Assembly (NCBI RefSeq): GCF_002278035.1
Contig: NZ_CP022604.1
Location: 1,674,001 to 1,738,000 of the forward strand
Reading direction: 5' to 3'
Origin: Ochrobactrum quorumnocens
GTDB taxonomy: Bacteria > Pseudomonadota > Alphaproteobacteria > Rhizobiales > Rhizobiaceae
DNA: 64,000 nt
The translations under genes were made by a program, and so were the position numbers. Below are positions 26,927 to 35,836 of the stretch, piece by piece; position 1 is the first letter of the stretch, and every line of letters begins with the position of its first letter. A model generated the notes under the pieces. That model saw only the letters and a list, made by a program, of their open reading frames with translations, had not been told where the DNA came from and made no database searches.

Positions 26927-27895
26927 ATGAAGTCCACTTCGACGTCCACCCTCAAGTATGCCTTGAGTACACTAGCCTTAACGACAGCTGTGTTCGCACT
27001 GCCGGGCACCAGCTTCGCGGCCGAACCGGCAAGCTGCTCCACCGTTCGCTTTTCCGATGTGGGCTGGACCGACATCACTTCGACCACGGCGGTGGCTACT
27101 GAGATTCTCAAAGGTCTCGGCTACAAGACCGACATCAAGGTTCTTTCCGTGCCAGTGACCTATGCGTCGCTCAGCAAGAAAGACATTGATGTGTTTCTCG
27201 GCTACTGGAACCCGTCCATGAGCGCCGATCTCAAGCCTTATCTGGATGACAAGACCGTCGAAACACTCCGCACCAATCTGACGGGCGCGAAATACACCCT
27301 CGCCGTACCAAAATATGCCTATGACGAAGGGCTCAAGGACTTCAAAGACATCGCCACTTTCAAAGACAAGCTTGGTGGCAAGATTTACGGCATCGAACCA
27401 GGCAATGACGGCAATCGTCTGATCCTCGACATGATCAGCAAGGATGCATTCGGCCTGAAGTCATTTGAGCTCGCTGAATCGTCAGAACAGGGCATGCTTG
27501 CACAGGTCGGCAAGAGCGTTCGCGGCAAGGACCCGATCGTGTTCCTCGCCTGGGAACCACATCCGATGAACAAGCGCTTTGAAATCGCCTATCTGACCGG
27601 TGGCGACGATTTCTTCGGCCCGAACCTTGGCGGCGCCAAAGTCGAAACCAATGTCCGCGCAGGCTATGCGCAGGAATGCCCGAATGTTGGCAAGTTCCTT
27701 ACCAATCTCGAATTCCAGCTCGAAATGGAAAACGAGATCATGGGTAAGATTCTTGACGACGGCGAAGATCCAGCAAAGGCCGCAAACGCTTGGCTCAAGG
27801 CAAATCCTGCTGTTCTCGACAAATGGCTCGACGGTGTGACCACTGCTGATGGCAAGGAAGGCCTGCCGGCAGTGAAGTCGGAACTCGGCCTGTAA
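26927..27895 (+). CDS. choX: Choline ABC transporter, periplasmic binding protein
   Basis: A 322-residue periplasmic protein. The signal peptide (hydrophobic segment LSTLALTTAVFALPGTSFA, cut near AAEPASC) is followed by the OpuAC-type ligand domain. Aromatic residues placed as in the choline box of Sinorhizobium ChoX are visible: VGWTDIT, GYWNPSM, PKYAYDEG and FLAWEPHPM. I use ATG 26927 with GGAG six bases ahead; an ATG four codons upstream has no site. It is followed by the permease and ATPase genes, giving a complete choline or betaine importer. Choline is preferred because of overall likeness to ChoX, but glycine betaine cannot be ruled out. Confidence 0.9.
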   Translation: MKSTSTSTLKYALSTLALTTAVFALPGTSFAAEPASCSTVRFSDVGWTDITSTTAVATEILKGLGYKTDIKVLSVPVTYASLSKKDIDVFLGYWNPSMSADLKPYLDDKTVETLRTNLTGAKYTLAVPKYAYDEGLKDFKDIATFKDKLGGKIYGIEPGNDGNRLILDMISKDAFGLKSFELAESSEQGMLAQVGKSVRGKDPIVFLAWEPHPMNKRFEIAYLTGGDDFFGPNLGGAKVETNVRAGYAQECPNVGKFLTNLEFQLEMENEIMGKILDDGEDPAKAANAWLKANPAVLDKWLDGVTTADGKEGLPAVKSELGL

Positions 27896-27909
27896 TCTTC
27901 AAAGCCTCG

Positions 27910-27929
27910 GGCCGCGGATCACCGCGGCC
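27910..27929 (+). terminator. Stem-loop after choX
   Basis: A perfect GGCCGCGG / CCGCGGCC stem with an ATCA loop lies 15 bases after the choX stop, without a U tract. It probably stabilises the choX part of the mRNA and lowers permease expression relative to the binding protein. Confidence 0.6.
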
Positions 27930-27951
27930 TACTCATTTGTGGGTAAATATC

Positions 27952-28011
27952 CAGAGCAATTCCAGCAAACGTACGTATCGGTTTTGCATTCGGAAATGCG
28001 TAAAACAAACA
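27952..28011. repeat. RIME-like palindromic repeat inside the cho operon
   Basis: AGAGCAATTCCAGC...GTTTTGCATTCGGAAATGCGTAAAAC is a single module of the mosaic repeat family. It lies between choX and choW. Confidence 0.6.
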
Positions 28012-28039
28012 GAAAAGCACGCAGCAGGAGACATGATCG

Positions 28040-28876
28040 TTGAACTGGCTGACGGACTATAAGATTCCAGTCGGACCAACCGCAAAGTCGGTGGTCGATT
28101 GGCTTACGAACAATATGGGTGGTTTTTTCGATACGCTGGCTGCGATCATGCAGTGGCTCATCGATGGATTGTTGTACTTGTTACAGCTCCCGCATCCCCT
28201 CGTCTTGATCGTCATTTTTGCAGTGATCGCCTGGTTTATCCAGCGCCGTATTTCGGTGGTTATCCTGACGATTATTGGCTTTCTGTTCATCATCAATCAG
28301 GGTTATTGGGATGGCACCCTCAAAACACTGACGCTGGTTCTGTCGGCCTGCTTTCTCTGTATGGCAATCGGTGTACCGCTCGGCATTGCGGCCGCCCATC
28401 GTCCCACCCTTTATGCAATCCTGCGGCCAGTTCTCGATCTGATGCAGACGCTGCCGACCTTTGTGTATCTGATCCCGGCCATCGTTTTCTTTGGCATCGG
28501 TATGGTACCCGGCTTGCTGGCCACTGCGATCTTCGTTCTGCCCGCACCCGTACGGCTTACACATCTCGGCATCTCATCGACACCATCCTCGCTGATAGAA
28601 GCGGGCGAAGCTTTCGGGGCGTCCCGCACTCAGCTTCTCTGGAAGATCGAACTGCCTTATGCCATGCCGCAAATCCTCGCCGGCCTCACCCAAACCATCA
28701 TGCTGTCACTGTCCATGGTGGTGATTGCAGCGCTTGTGGGCGCTGATGGGCTTGGTGTGCCTGTGGTTCGCGCGCTCAATTCGGTCAATACCGCGCTGGG
28801 CTTTGAATCAGGTTTCGTCATCGTCGTGGTCGCCATCGTGCTCGACCGCATCTTCCGCGCCGGACGCGAAAAGTAG
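28040..28876 (+). CDS. choW: Choline ABC transporter, permease
   Basis: A 278-residue inner-membrane permease with about six helices. The conserved EAA loop is seen as IEAGEAFGASRTQLLWKIELP at about residues 190-210. An in-frame stop lies directly upstream, so translation must start at TTG 28040, ten bases after CAGGAG. An ATG at 28033 in another frame encodes only nine residues and overlaps the TTG. The unusual start and the upstream hairpin both suggest deliberately low expression compared with choX. Confidence 0.9.
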   Translation: MNWLTDYKIPVGPTAKSVVDWLTNNMGGFFDTLAAIMQWLIDGLLYLLQLPHPLVLIVIFAVIAWFIQRRISVVILTIIGFLFIINQGYWDGTLKTLTLVLSACFLCMAIGVPLGIAAAHRPTLYAILRPVLDLMQTLPTFVYLIPAIVFFGIGMVPGLLATAIFVLPAPVRLTHLGISSTPSSLIEAGEAFGASRTQLLWKIELPYAMPQILAGLTQTIMLSLSMVVIAALVGADGLGVPVVRALNSVNTALGFESGFVIVVVAIVLDRIFRAGREK

Positions 28877-28887
28877 GAGAGCCAATC

Positions 28888-29937
28888 ATGACGATCATCG
28901 CCTTGAAAGATGTCAGCATCATTTTCGGCAAGAATGTCGATAACGCGCTTGAACTGGCGGATCGCGGCGCTTCGCGCTCAGAAATTCAGGCAGAAACCGA
29001 TCTTGTTTTGGGCGTACATGACTGCTCGCTCAATATTCAGGAAGGCGAAATTCTTGTCTTGATGGGCCTTTCGGGCTCGGGAAAATCCACCCTGCTGCGC
29101 GCCATCAATCGCCTCAATCCAATTTCACGCGGCAGCGTTCTGGTGCGTGACGGTGAGCGAACGATTGACGTGGGCAAAGCCGATCGCGGCACGATGCGGC
29201 ACTTACGAACTGAACTCGTCTCGATGGTATTTCAGCAATTCGGTCTGTTGCCTTGGCGCACGGTCGAAGAGAATGTGGCTTTCGGGCTGGAAATCTCCGG
29301 CATGCGTAAGGACGAGCGGCTTGCACAGGCACGCAAGCAGCTCGAACTGGTGGGCCTGCAAGATTGGGCCACGCGCAAGGTGAGTGAACTTTCAGGCGGC
29401 ATGCAGCAGCGTGTTGGCCTCGCCCGGGCCTTTGCGACCGGCGCACCGATCCTGCTTATGGACGAGCCCTTCTCCGCTCTCGATCCGCTCATCCGAACAC
29501 GTTTGCAGGATGAACTTCTGGCTTTTCAATCACGGCTTAAGAAGACCATTGTCTTCGTCAGCCACGATCTTGATGAAGCCATGAAGATTGGTAATCGCAT
29601 TGCCATCATGGAAGGCGGACGGATTGTCCAATGCGGCACACCGCAGGAAATCCTGCTACAGCCAGCAGACAAGTATGTCGCCGACTTCGTGGCCCACATG
29701 AATCCGCTGGGCGTTTTGCGCGCGGGCGATATCATGACGCCATTTGACCGTAATGCGGCACCTCGTCCGTTTGCGGCAACCACACGACGCGAAACGCTCA
29801 TCCGCGAGTTGATGGGTGCCGTTGCTGACAGCGGCGGTGATGTGGGCATTGTCGAGAACGGCGCGATCATCGGCAAAATTGCCGCCGACGACATCGTGCG
29901 CGCGCTTGCCTGGCACCAACAGCGAGGGCAGCATTAG
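28888..29937 (+). CDS. choV: Choline ABC transporter, ATP-binding protein
   Basis: A 349-residue ATPase energising the ChoW permease. Walker A is GLSGSGKST, the signature is LSGGMQQRV and Walker B is ILLMDEPFSALDP, with the switch His in VFVSHDLDEAMKIG. A C-terminal extension of about 90 residues resembles a reduced regulatory (CBS-like) region, as in OpuAA/ProV-type proteins. GTAGGAG lies before the ATG. The TAG stop is the first codon of a palindromic repeat (TAGAGCGCATCCCG). Confidence 0.93.
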   Translation: MTIIALKDVSIIFGKNVDNALELADRGASRSEIQAETDLVLGVHDCSLNIQEGEILVLMGLSGSGKSTLLRAINRLNPISRGSVLVRDGERTIDVGKADRGTMRHLRTELVSMVFQQFGLLPWRTVEENVAFGLEISGMRKDERLAQARKQLELVGLQDWATRKVSELSGGMQQRVGLARAFATGAPILLMDEPFSALDPLIRTRLQDELLAFQSRLKKTIVFVSHDLDEAMKIGNRIAIMEGGRIVQCGTPQEILLQPADKYVADFVAHMNPLGVLRAGDIMTPFDRNAAPRPFAATTRRETLIRELMGAVADSGGDVGIVENGAIIGKIAADDIVRALAWHQQRGQH

Positions 29938-30079
29938 AGCGCATCCCGAAAAGTGCGAAGCGGTTTTCGGAACACGATGCGCGTAAAAACAAATGGATAG
30001 AGCATTTCCAATGACTCAATCAAAACAGGAAATGCTCTAGAGTGCCGTGCACCCTCTTGGGCGCACAAACGTCGCTCTA
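29935..30079. repeat. Composite RIME-like repeat at choV stop
   Basis: Three palindromic modules occur in a row. They are TAGAGCGCATCCCGAAAAGTG...GATGCGCG, AGAGCATTTCC...GGAAATGCTCT, and AGAGTGCCGTGCACCC...GGGCGCACAAACGTCGCTCT. The first base triplet is the choV stop codon. Confidence 0.7.
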
Positions 30080-30096
30080 AAACAATGTCTTCAAAC

Positions 30097-30129
30097 AAAA
30101 ACGCCGCCCCAAAAGGACGGCGTTTTTCT
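30097..30129. terminator. Bidirectional terminator between choV and dppF
   Basis: The stem AAAAACGCCG(CCC) / (GGA)CGGCGTTTTT has T tracts on both strands. It lies between convergent operons and should end both. Confidence 0.85.
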
Positions 30130-30145
30130 TATCGAGACAATGGCG

Positions 30146-30994
30146 TTAAGCCTGAGCCGCCGCGCGTGCTGCAGCACGCGCTTCAACACGAGCACGGATC
30201 GCATCAACATCCGCGCGTGGCGTGGCTGCAAAAAGCTTCTTCGTGTAGTCGTGCTGTGGATTGGTAAAGACCTCTTCACGAGGCCCATATTCAACCACTT
30301 CACCGAAATACATCACCATCACATCGTCAGCAATGTAGCGCACGACCGAAAGGTCGTGGCTGATGAAGACATAGGTCAGGCCAAACTCTTCCTGCAGATC
30401 GGCAAGAATATTGAGCACCTGTGCCTGCACCGACAGATCGAGCGCCGACACTGGCTCATCCAGAATCAGCAGCTTCGGGTTGAGCATTAATGCGCGAGCA
30501 ATAGCAATACGCTGACGCTGGCCGCCCGAGAACATGTGCGGATAGCGATTGAAATGTTCTTTGCCGAGACCAACCTTCAGCAGCATTTCCATCGCTTTTT
30601 CACGACGCTCGGCAGCTGACATCTTGGTGTTGAGCAACAGAGGTTCTGCCAGCACATCGCCGATCTTCTGGCGTGGATTGAGCGAGCCATAAGGGTTCTG
30701 GAACACGATCTGCACCTTCTGGCGCATCTCTGCTGTCAGTCCATCACGGGCAATGTTCACATCCTGTCCACCGATCAGCAATTCGCCGGATGTCTGCGGA
30801 TCAATCATAGTGAGGATACGCGCAAGCGTCGACTTGCCACAACCCGATTCGCCAACGATGGCGAGGGTCTTGCCCTTTTCGACCTTGAAGCTCACACCTT
30901 TGACGGCGTGAACAACCTTAGGCTTGCCGAAAAGACCGCCGCCAACATGGTAATCGCGCTTGATATCGCGCGCTTCGAGAACGATCTCGCTCAT
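30146..30994 (-). CDS. dppF: Dipeptide ABC transporter, ATP-binding protein 2
   Basis: A 282-residue ATPase of the peptide/nickel group. Walker A is GESGCGKST, the signature is FSGGQRQRIAIARAL and Walker B is LLILDEPVSALD. The C-terminal region (VVEYGPREEVFTNPQHDYTKKL) is the oligopeptide-transporter extension. I place the start at ATG 30994, which overlaps the dppD stop (TGATG); a GTG one codon earlier is possible. The tail after residue 265 is Ala/Arg-rich. It is the last gene of the dpp operon. Confidence 0.92.
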   Translation of the reverse strand: MSEIVLEARDIKRDYHVGGGLFGKPKVVHAVKGVSFKVEKGKTLAIVGESGCGKSTLARILTMIDPQTSGELLIGGQDVNIARDGLTAEMRQKVQIVFQNPYGSLNPRQKIGDVLAEPLLLNTKMSAAERREKAMEMLLKVGLGKEHFNRYPHMFSGGQRQRIAIARALMLNPKLLILDEPVSALDLSVQAQVLNILADLQEEFGLTYVFISHDLSVVRYIADDVMVMYFGEVVEYGPREEVFTNPQHDYTKKLFAATPRADVDAIRARVEARAAARAAAQA

Positions 30995-31842
30995 CACGCT
31001 TCTCCTGCGACACTATTTTGAAGAACAAAGTCAGAAACCGTCGGCAGACGGTCGCCGGTCGCATTTTCAGGCAGAGCCGAAAGAAGAGCCCGCGTATAAG
31101 GGTGCTTTGGCGCAGTGAACAACGACAATACGTCGGAATCCTCCATCTTGTGCCCCTTATACTGCACGATCACGCGATCCGCCGTTTCAGCAACAACGCC
31201 CATATCATGAGTGATCATGATCAGGCCCATGCCGTGTTCGACCTGAAGACGCATCAGCAGATCGAGAATCTGCTTCTGGATAGTCACATCGAGTGCAGTG
31301 GTCGGCTCATCGGCAATCAGCAGCTTTGGATTACAGGCAATCGCGATAGCGATCATGACACGCTGGCACTGGCCACCCGACATCTGATGCGGGAAGCTCT
31401 TCAGGCGTTCCGCTGCATCGCGAATACCGACCAGTTCAAGCAGCTCGACCGCACGAGCGTGGCTGGCCGCACCGTGAAGCCCCATATGTCGATTGAGAAC
31501 TTCCTCGAGCTGATAGCCGACCGTAAAACACGGATTGAGGCTGGCAACCGGCTCCTGGAAGATCATCGAAATATCGCGTCCGATGATCTTGCGACGTTCC
31601 TTGTCGGACATTGCCAGCAGGTTTTGGCCATCAAATGTCATGCTGTCGGCAGTAACCGTCGCCGTCTTGGGCAACAGGCCCATGACTGCAAGCATACCAA
31701 CCGACTTGCCGGAACCCGACTCGCCAACGATTGCCAGCACTTCGCCCTTATCGACCGAGATATCGATGCCATCGACCGCCTTGAAAGGACCAGTCGATGT
31801 ATCGAACGAAACCGTGAGGTTCTTGATATCAAGCAAAGCCAT
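30994..31842 (-). CDS. dppD: Dipeptide ABC transporter, ATP-binding protein 1
   Basis: A 282-residue ATPase pairing with DppF. It has Walker [10 protein letters not shown] (Val in place of the usual second Thr/Ser), signature [16 protein letters not shown] and Walker [15 protein letters not shown], with H-switch [15 protein letters not shown]. The last part ([12 protein letters not shown]) is the oligopeptide-transporter C-terminal motif. It follows dppC by three bases and overlaps dppF by one. Confidence 0.92.
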   Translation of the reverse strand: MALLDIKNLTVSFDTSTGPFKAVDGIDISVDKGEVLAIVGESGSGKSVGMLAVMGLLPKTATVTADSMTFDGQNLLAMSDKERRKIIGRDISMIFQEPVASLNPCFTVGYQLEEVLNRHMGLHGAASHARAVELLELVGIRDAAERLKSFPHQMSGGQCQRVMIAIAIACNPKLLIADEPTTALDVTIQKQILDLLMRLQVEHGMGLIMITHDMGVVAETADRVIVQYKGHKMEDSDVLSLFTAPKHPYTRALLSALPENATGDRLPTVSDFVLQNSVAGEA

Positions 31843-31845
31843 CGA

Positions 31846-32754
31846 TCAGCTCCTCTTCAGTTTCGGATCAAGCGCATCGCGCAGACCATCGCCGATCAGA
31901 TTGATCGCGAGAACTGTGATCAGGATCGCAAGACCTGGGAAGGTCACAACCCACCATGCGCGCATGATGAATTCGCGGGCTTCTGCAAGCATGGTACCCC
32001 ATTCCGGTGTTGGTGGCTGCGCACCCATGCCCAGGAAGCCGAGAGCTGCAACGTCAAGAATGGCGTTGGAAAACGACATCGTGGCCTGAACAACCAATGG
32101 TGCCAGGCAGTTTGGCAAAATGGTCTTGAACATCAGACGCAGCTTGCTTGCACCTGCGAGCTTGGCTGCCGTCACATATTCGCGTTCCTTTTCAGCCATG
32201 ACGGCTGCACGGGTCAGACGCGAAAAGTGCGGAAGCAGAACAAGCGTAATCGCAAGAACGGCGTTGATGAGGCCCGGTCCGAGAATGGCGACCAGAACCA
32301 GTGCCAGCAATAGCGACGGGAACGCCAGAATCACGTCCATGATACGCATGAAAACCGTGTCCACACCGCCGCCGAAATAGCCGGAGATGAGGCCGATAGT
32401 GATGCCAAGACACATCGAAATGATGACAATGACAAAACCCACGAGCAGCGAATACTGAGCGCCATAGATCAGGCGGGATAGCATATCGCGGCCGACAGCA
32501 TCTGTACCCAGCAGAAACTGAGTGCTTCCACCCTGCTCCCAGAACGGAGGTGCCAGCATGAAATCACGAAACTGCTCCGATGGATTGTGCGGAGCAATAA
32601 GAGGCGCCAGAATTGCCACAACGACAAGCGCCATAAATACGAAGAGACCGATGACAGCGCCGCGATTGACGCTGAAATAGAACCAGAAATCTTTCAAAGC
32701 ACGGATTTTTCCGACTTCGTTCACGGCTTCCGGCTGAATTGCTGAGTGTGTCAT
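31846..32754 (-). CDS. dppC: Dipeptide ABC transporter, permease 2
   Basis: A 302-residue inner-membrane permease. An N-terminal cytoplasmic tail precedes a first helix (GAVIGLFVFMALVVVAILAPLIAP). A DppC-type region before the helices (LGTDAVGRDMLSRLIYGAQYS) follows, then four or five more helices. The EAA loop KEREYVTAAKLAGASKLRLM lies near residue 195. It sits seven bases after dppB in the same operon. Confidence 0.93.
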   Translation of the reverse strand: MTHSAIQPEAVNEVGKIRALKDFWFYFSVNRGAVIGLFVFMALVVVAILAPLIAPHNPSEQFRDFMLAPPFWEQGGSTQFLLGTDAVGRDMLSRLIYGAQYSLLVGFVIVIISMCLGITIGLISGYFGGGVDTVFMRIMDVILAFPSLLLALVLVAILGPGLINAVLAITLVLLPHFSRLTRAAVMAEKEREYVTAAKLAGASKLRLMFKTILPNCLAPLVVQATMSFSNAILDVAALGFLGMGAQPPTPEWGTMLAEAREFIMRAWWVVTFPGLAILITVLAINLIGDGLRDALDPKLKRS

Positions 32755-32761
32755 TATACCC

Positions 32762-33769
32762 TCACTTGTGCCGGATACGCGGATTGATCAGACCGTAAAG
32801 CAGATCGACGACCAAATTCACGATCATGATAATGAACGCGATGATGAGCAGTCCGCTCTGTACGACCGGATAGTCGCGACGCGAAATGGAATCGAGCATC
32901 CATTTGCCAATTCCGGGCCATGAGAAAATGGTTTCCGTCAGGATAGCACCCGCCATCAACACACCCACCTGAAGGCCGATTGTCGTGATGACTGGGATCA
33001 TCGCATTGCGCAGCGCATGCAGACCAATGACACGGCGAATCGGCAAGCCTTTCGCACGTGCTGTACGGACATAATCTTCACCCAGAACTTCCAGCATCGC
33101 CGAACGCGTCTGACGTGCAATCACCGCAAGCGGGATGGTTGCAAGCACGATGGTCGGCAGAATGAGATGCGAGGCAGCAGAGGCGAAAGCGCCTTTTTGC
33201 CCCGACAGCAGACTATCGATCAGCATGAAGCCCGTGACTGGCGGGAAGTAATAGAGCAATGAGATGCGGCCTGAAACCGGCGTCCATTGTAGCACACCCG
33301 AGAACAGGATGATCAGCAACAAGGCCCACCAGAAAATCGGCATCGAATAGCCAACAAGCGATATGCCCATAAGGCCCTGATCGAACCAGGAGCCACGCTT
33401 CACAGCAGCAATGACGCCCGCTGGAATGCCAACGAGAATGGCGACAATGATCGCACAGACAGCAAGCTCAATCGTTGCCGGGAACAGGGCAAAGAATTCC
33501 ACCAGAACCGGCTTCTTCGTAACCAATGACTGGCCGAAATCGCCGTGCAGAAGGTTCCAGACATAATTGAGATATTGTTCCCACAGCGGACGATCAAATC
33601 CGAGCTGGGCCAATAGCTGCGCATGGCGCTCGGGGCTGACGCCGCGTTCACCTGCCATCAATAGCACCGGGTCGCCCGGCAATACGCGGACGAAGGCGAA
33701 TGCAACGATCGTGATGCCGATAAACGTCGGAACCAGATAGAGGAGTTTGTTTAAAATAAAACGAAACAT
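32762..33769 (-). CDS. dppB: Dipeptide ABC transporter, permease 1
   Basis: A 335-residue permease starting MFRFILNKLLYLVPTFIGIT, the standard DppB opening. I use ATG 33769 with GGAG seven bases ahead; the open frame extends 12 codons further into the intercistronic hairpin. The EAA loop is GEDYVRTARAKGLPIRRVIG at about residue 225. Six helices are visible. It forms the membrane channel with DppC. Confidence 0.92.
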   Translation of the reverse strand: MFRFILNKLLYLVPTFIGITIVAFAFVRVLPGDPVLLMAGERGVSPERHAQLLAQLGFDRPLWEQYLNYVWNLLHGDFGQSLVTKKPVLVEFFALFPATIELAVCAIIVAILVGIPAGVIAAVKRGSWFDQGLMGISLVGYSMPIFWWALLLIILFSGVLQWTPVSGRISLLYYFPPVTGFMLIDSLLSGQKGAFASAASHLILPTIVLATIPLAVIARQTRSAMLEVLGEDYVRTARAKGLPIRRVIGLHALRNAMIPVITTIGLQVGVLMAGAILTETIFSWPGIGKWMLDSISRRDYPVVQSGLLIIAFIIMIVNLVVDLLYGLINPRIRHK

Positions 33770-33782
33770 ACAAAAACTCCGA

Positions 33783-33811
33783 CCGGGTGCGGAGAGAACC
33801 TCCACACCCGG
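33783..33811 (-). terminator. Intercistronic hairpin between dppA and dppB
   Basis: A 12-bp stem CCGGGTGCGGAG / CTCCACACCCGG with one imperfect pair and a 5-base loop, without a U tract. Such structures protect the upstream binding-protein message and raise its share. Confidence 0.65.
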
Positions 33812-33830
33812 CCGCTGGTGTTGTCAGATT

Positions 33831-35426
33831 TTACTCGGAGATATCGACATCTTCGAAGCGATAATCACCAAGCGGGCTCTGCTTGAAGCCCGTGACCTTA
33901 GCAGACATCGGCACAAAGACAGTCGAGTGAGCAATGGTGTTCCAAGGAGCCTGTTCCTTGAAGATCACCTGAGCTTCTTCATAAAGCTTGACGCGTTCTT
34001 CATGGTTGGTCGAAACCTTTGCCTTCTGGATCAGGTCTTCGAACGGCTGGTAGCACCACTGTGCGCGGTTGTTCGAGCCGAGACCGGCGCAACCGAGCAA
34101 CGTACCGAGGAAGTTGTCCGGATCGCCATTGTCACCGGTCCAGCCGAGAATGACTGCACCGTCGCGGTCCTTTTCGCCGGACTTCTTGAGGTATTCACCC
34201 CATTCCATCGAAACGATTTCCGCGCTGACGCCAACCTTGGCAAAATCCGACTGCATGAGTTCAGCAGTACGACGTGCATTTGGCATGTAAGGACGGCTGA
34301 CAGGCATAGCCCAAAGCTTCATCTTCAGATCCTTAACGCCAGCGGCTTCAAGAGCCTTCTTGGCAGCTTCTGGATCGTACTTGTCGTCCTCGATCTTGTC
34401 GTTGTAGCTCCACATTGTCGGAGGGATTGGGTTCTTAGCAACCTGTCCCTGACCTTGGAACACTGCATCAACGATTGCCTGCTTGTTCACAGCCTGGTTG
34501 AGGGCCTTGCGCACTTCCGGCTTGTCGTATGGCGGAACGAGCGTGTTGTAAGCGAAGTAAGCGATGTTCAGACCAGCCTGTTCATCAACTTTGAGATTCT
34601 TGTCGGCCTGAAGGTCCTTAATGTCTGCTGGAGCAGGATAGGACATCAGGTGGCATTCGCCAGCCTTAAGCTTCTGCGCGCGGACTGCAGGATCGGTGGT
34701 GATAGCGAAAACCAGACCGTCGATCTTCGGCTTGTCGCCCCAATAGTCCTGATTAGCCTTGAAGCGAACGACAGCGTCCTTCTGGTAAGCCACAAACTGG
34801 AAAGGACCAGTACCAACTGGAACCTGATTGAGATCGCTTTTCTTGCCGTCAGCAGCGAGCTTGTCAGTATATTCCTTCGAGATGATCGAAGCGAAAGGCA
34901 TCGAGATGTTGGCGAGGAACGCAGCTTCCGAACGGTTCAGAATGAACTTGACGGTATTGTCGTCAACCTTCTGAATTTCCTTGATCAGCGAACCCATTTC
35001 CATCGAATCGAAATATTCGTAGGAAATGCCAGCCGTATATTCGTGCCAAGGGTTTTCCTTGTTGCCCATACGGTCGAAGGAAAGGATCACGTCGTCAGCG
35101 TTGAAATCACGGGTTGGCGTGAAATAATCGCTCGAATGGAACTTAACGCCCTTACGCAGGTGGAAGGTGTATTCCTTGCCGTCTTCCGAAACTTCCCAGC
35201 TTTCTGCAAGCCCCGGTACAACTTCGGTCGTGCCGTTCTTGAATTCTGCAAGGCGGTTATAGACCGGATGCGCGGACGCATCGAACGTGTCACCACCGGT
35301 GTAAGCTGCTGGATCGAAACCCTCAGGAGATGCTGGCGAGCAATATACAAAGGTCTTTGCCGATGCCGCGCCGCTCATCAGAGCGACAACTGCCGTTGCC
35401 GCCAGAAGTGTTTTATAGAATTTCAT
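33831..35426 (-). CDS. dppA: Dipeptide ABC transporter, periplasmic binding protein
   Basis: A 531-residue solute-binding protein of family 5. The signal peptide ([17 protein letters not shown], cut before KTFVY) is clear. The mature protein starts with [20 protein letters not shown], typical of DppA, whose relatives bind dipeptides and, in some species, haem or 5-aminolevulinate. Conserved blocks include NPWHEYTAG and [10 protein letters not shown]. Two Cys pairs are expected (YCSP, and GECHL, LLGCAGL, QWCYQP). It heads the leftward operon dppABCDF. The haem-binding option deserves mention because a HugZ-like gene lies divergently upstream. Confidence 0.92.
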   Translation of the reverse strand: MKFYKTLLAATAVVALMSGAASAKTFVYCSPASPEGFDPAAYTGGDTFDASAHPVYNRLAEFKNGTTEVVPGLAESWEVSEDGKEYTFHLRKGVKFHSSDYFTPTRDFNADDVILSFDRMGNKENPWHEYTAGISYEYFDSMEMGSLIKEIQKVDDNTVKFILNRSEAAFLANISMPFASIISKEYTDKLAADGKKSDLNQVPVGTGPFQFVAYQKDAVVRFKANQDYWGDKPKIDGLVFAITTDPAVRAQKLKAGECHLMSYPAPADIKDLQADKNLKVDEQAGLNIAYFAYNTLVPPYDKPEVRKALNQAVNKQAIVDAVFQGQGQVAKNPIPPTMWSYNDKIEDDKYDPEAAKKALEAAGVKDLKMKLWAMPVSRPYMPNARRTAELMQSDFAKVGVSAEIVSMEWGEYLKKSGEKDRDGAVILGWTGDNGDPDNFLGTLLGCAGLGSNNRAQWCYQPFEDLIQKAKVSTNHEERVKLYEEAQVIFKEQAPWNTIAHSTVFVPMSAKVTGFKQSPLGDYRFEDVDISE

Positions 35427-35836
35427 TTAGTGCCCGCCTCCACGGAAATAATATTGCGCGCACCCTAAGCGCGCAACCTGGCCTTATCGAAACGCTTGCC
35501 TTGTCACATTGCAAGCGCAATTTTTAGAATCCCGTCATATTCTCAACCGATTTTGCCCCAAATTATTAGATTTCTATTCCACGATAGTGCTAGGTTTTAG
35601 AAAATTGCGCTAACTGCCGTCGAATTATAATAATCTTCGCGCTTAAAATATATACAAAACCGTCTCATTAGATGCCTCGCAGCGGATTAAGCTCAGCCAG
35701 ATTCCAAGCTACTCCCATTCAAGCCCTATGAAAAAATGATAGCTGTTACTAAAGCCGATCGCCCCTCTACAAACAAAGATCGATCGGGCTCTGTACTCCT
35801 GCATCCTCACCAGCTATTAACTGGTGAATTATTCTC
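35427..35836. promoter_or_regulatory. Divergent intergenic region dppA / hugZ-like
   Basis: A 410-base AT-rich gap carrying both promoters. TTTTAGAAAATTGCGCTAA (near 35596) faintly resembles an Irr (ICE) box, with only the left half well matched. An inverted repeat lies at 35807-35827. No protein gene is supported here. Confidence 0.4.
35807..35827 (+). promoter_or_regulatory. Inverted repeat just before the hugZ-like start codon
   Basis: A perfect 7-bp repeat TCACCAG / CTGGTGA with a 7-base spacer ends nine bases before the ATG. GGTGA in its right arm is the only Shine-Dalgarno candidate, so the structure could mask ribosome binding, or it may be an operator. Confidence 0.5.

Noticed and set aside
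31018..32313. Rightward 431-codon frame across dppD and dppC
   Set aside because: Antisense to two clear transporter genes and without family features.
33747..35468. Rightward 573-codon open frame across dppA
   Set aside because: It lies antisense to dppA, which has a signal peptide and strong family motifs; the antisense frame is open only because of codon bias.
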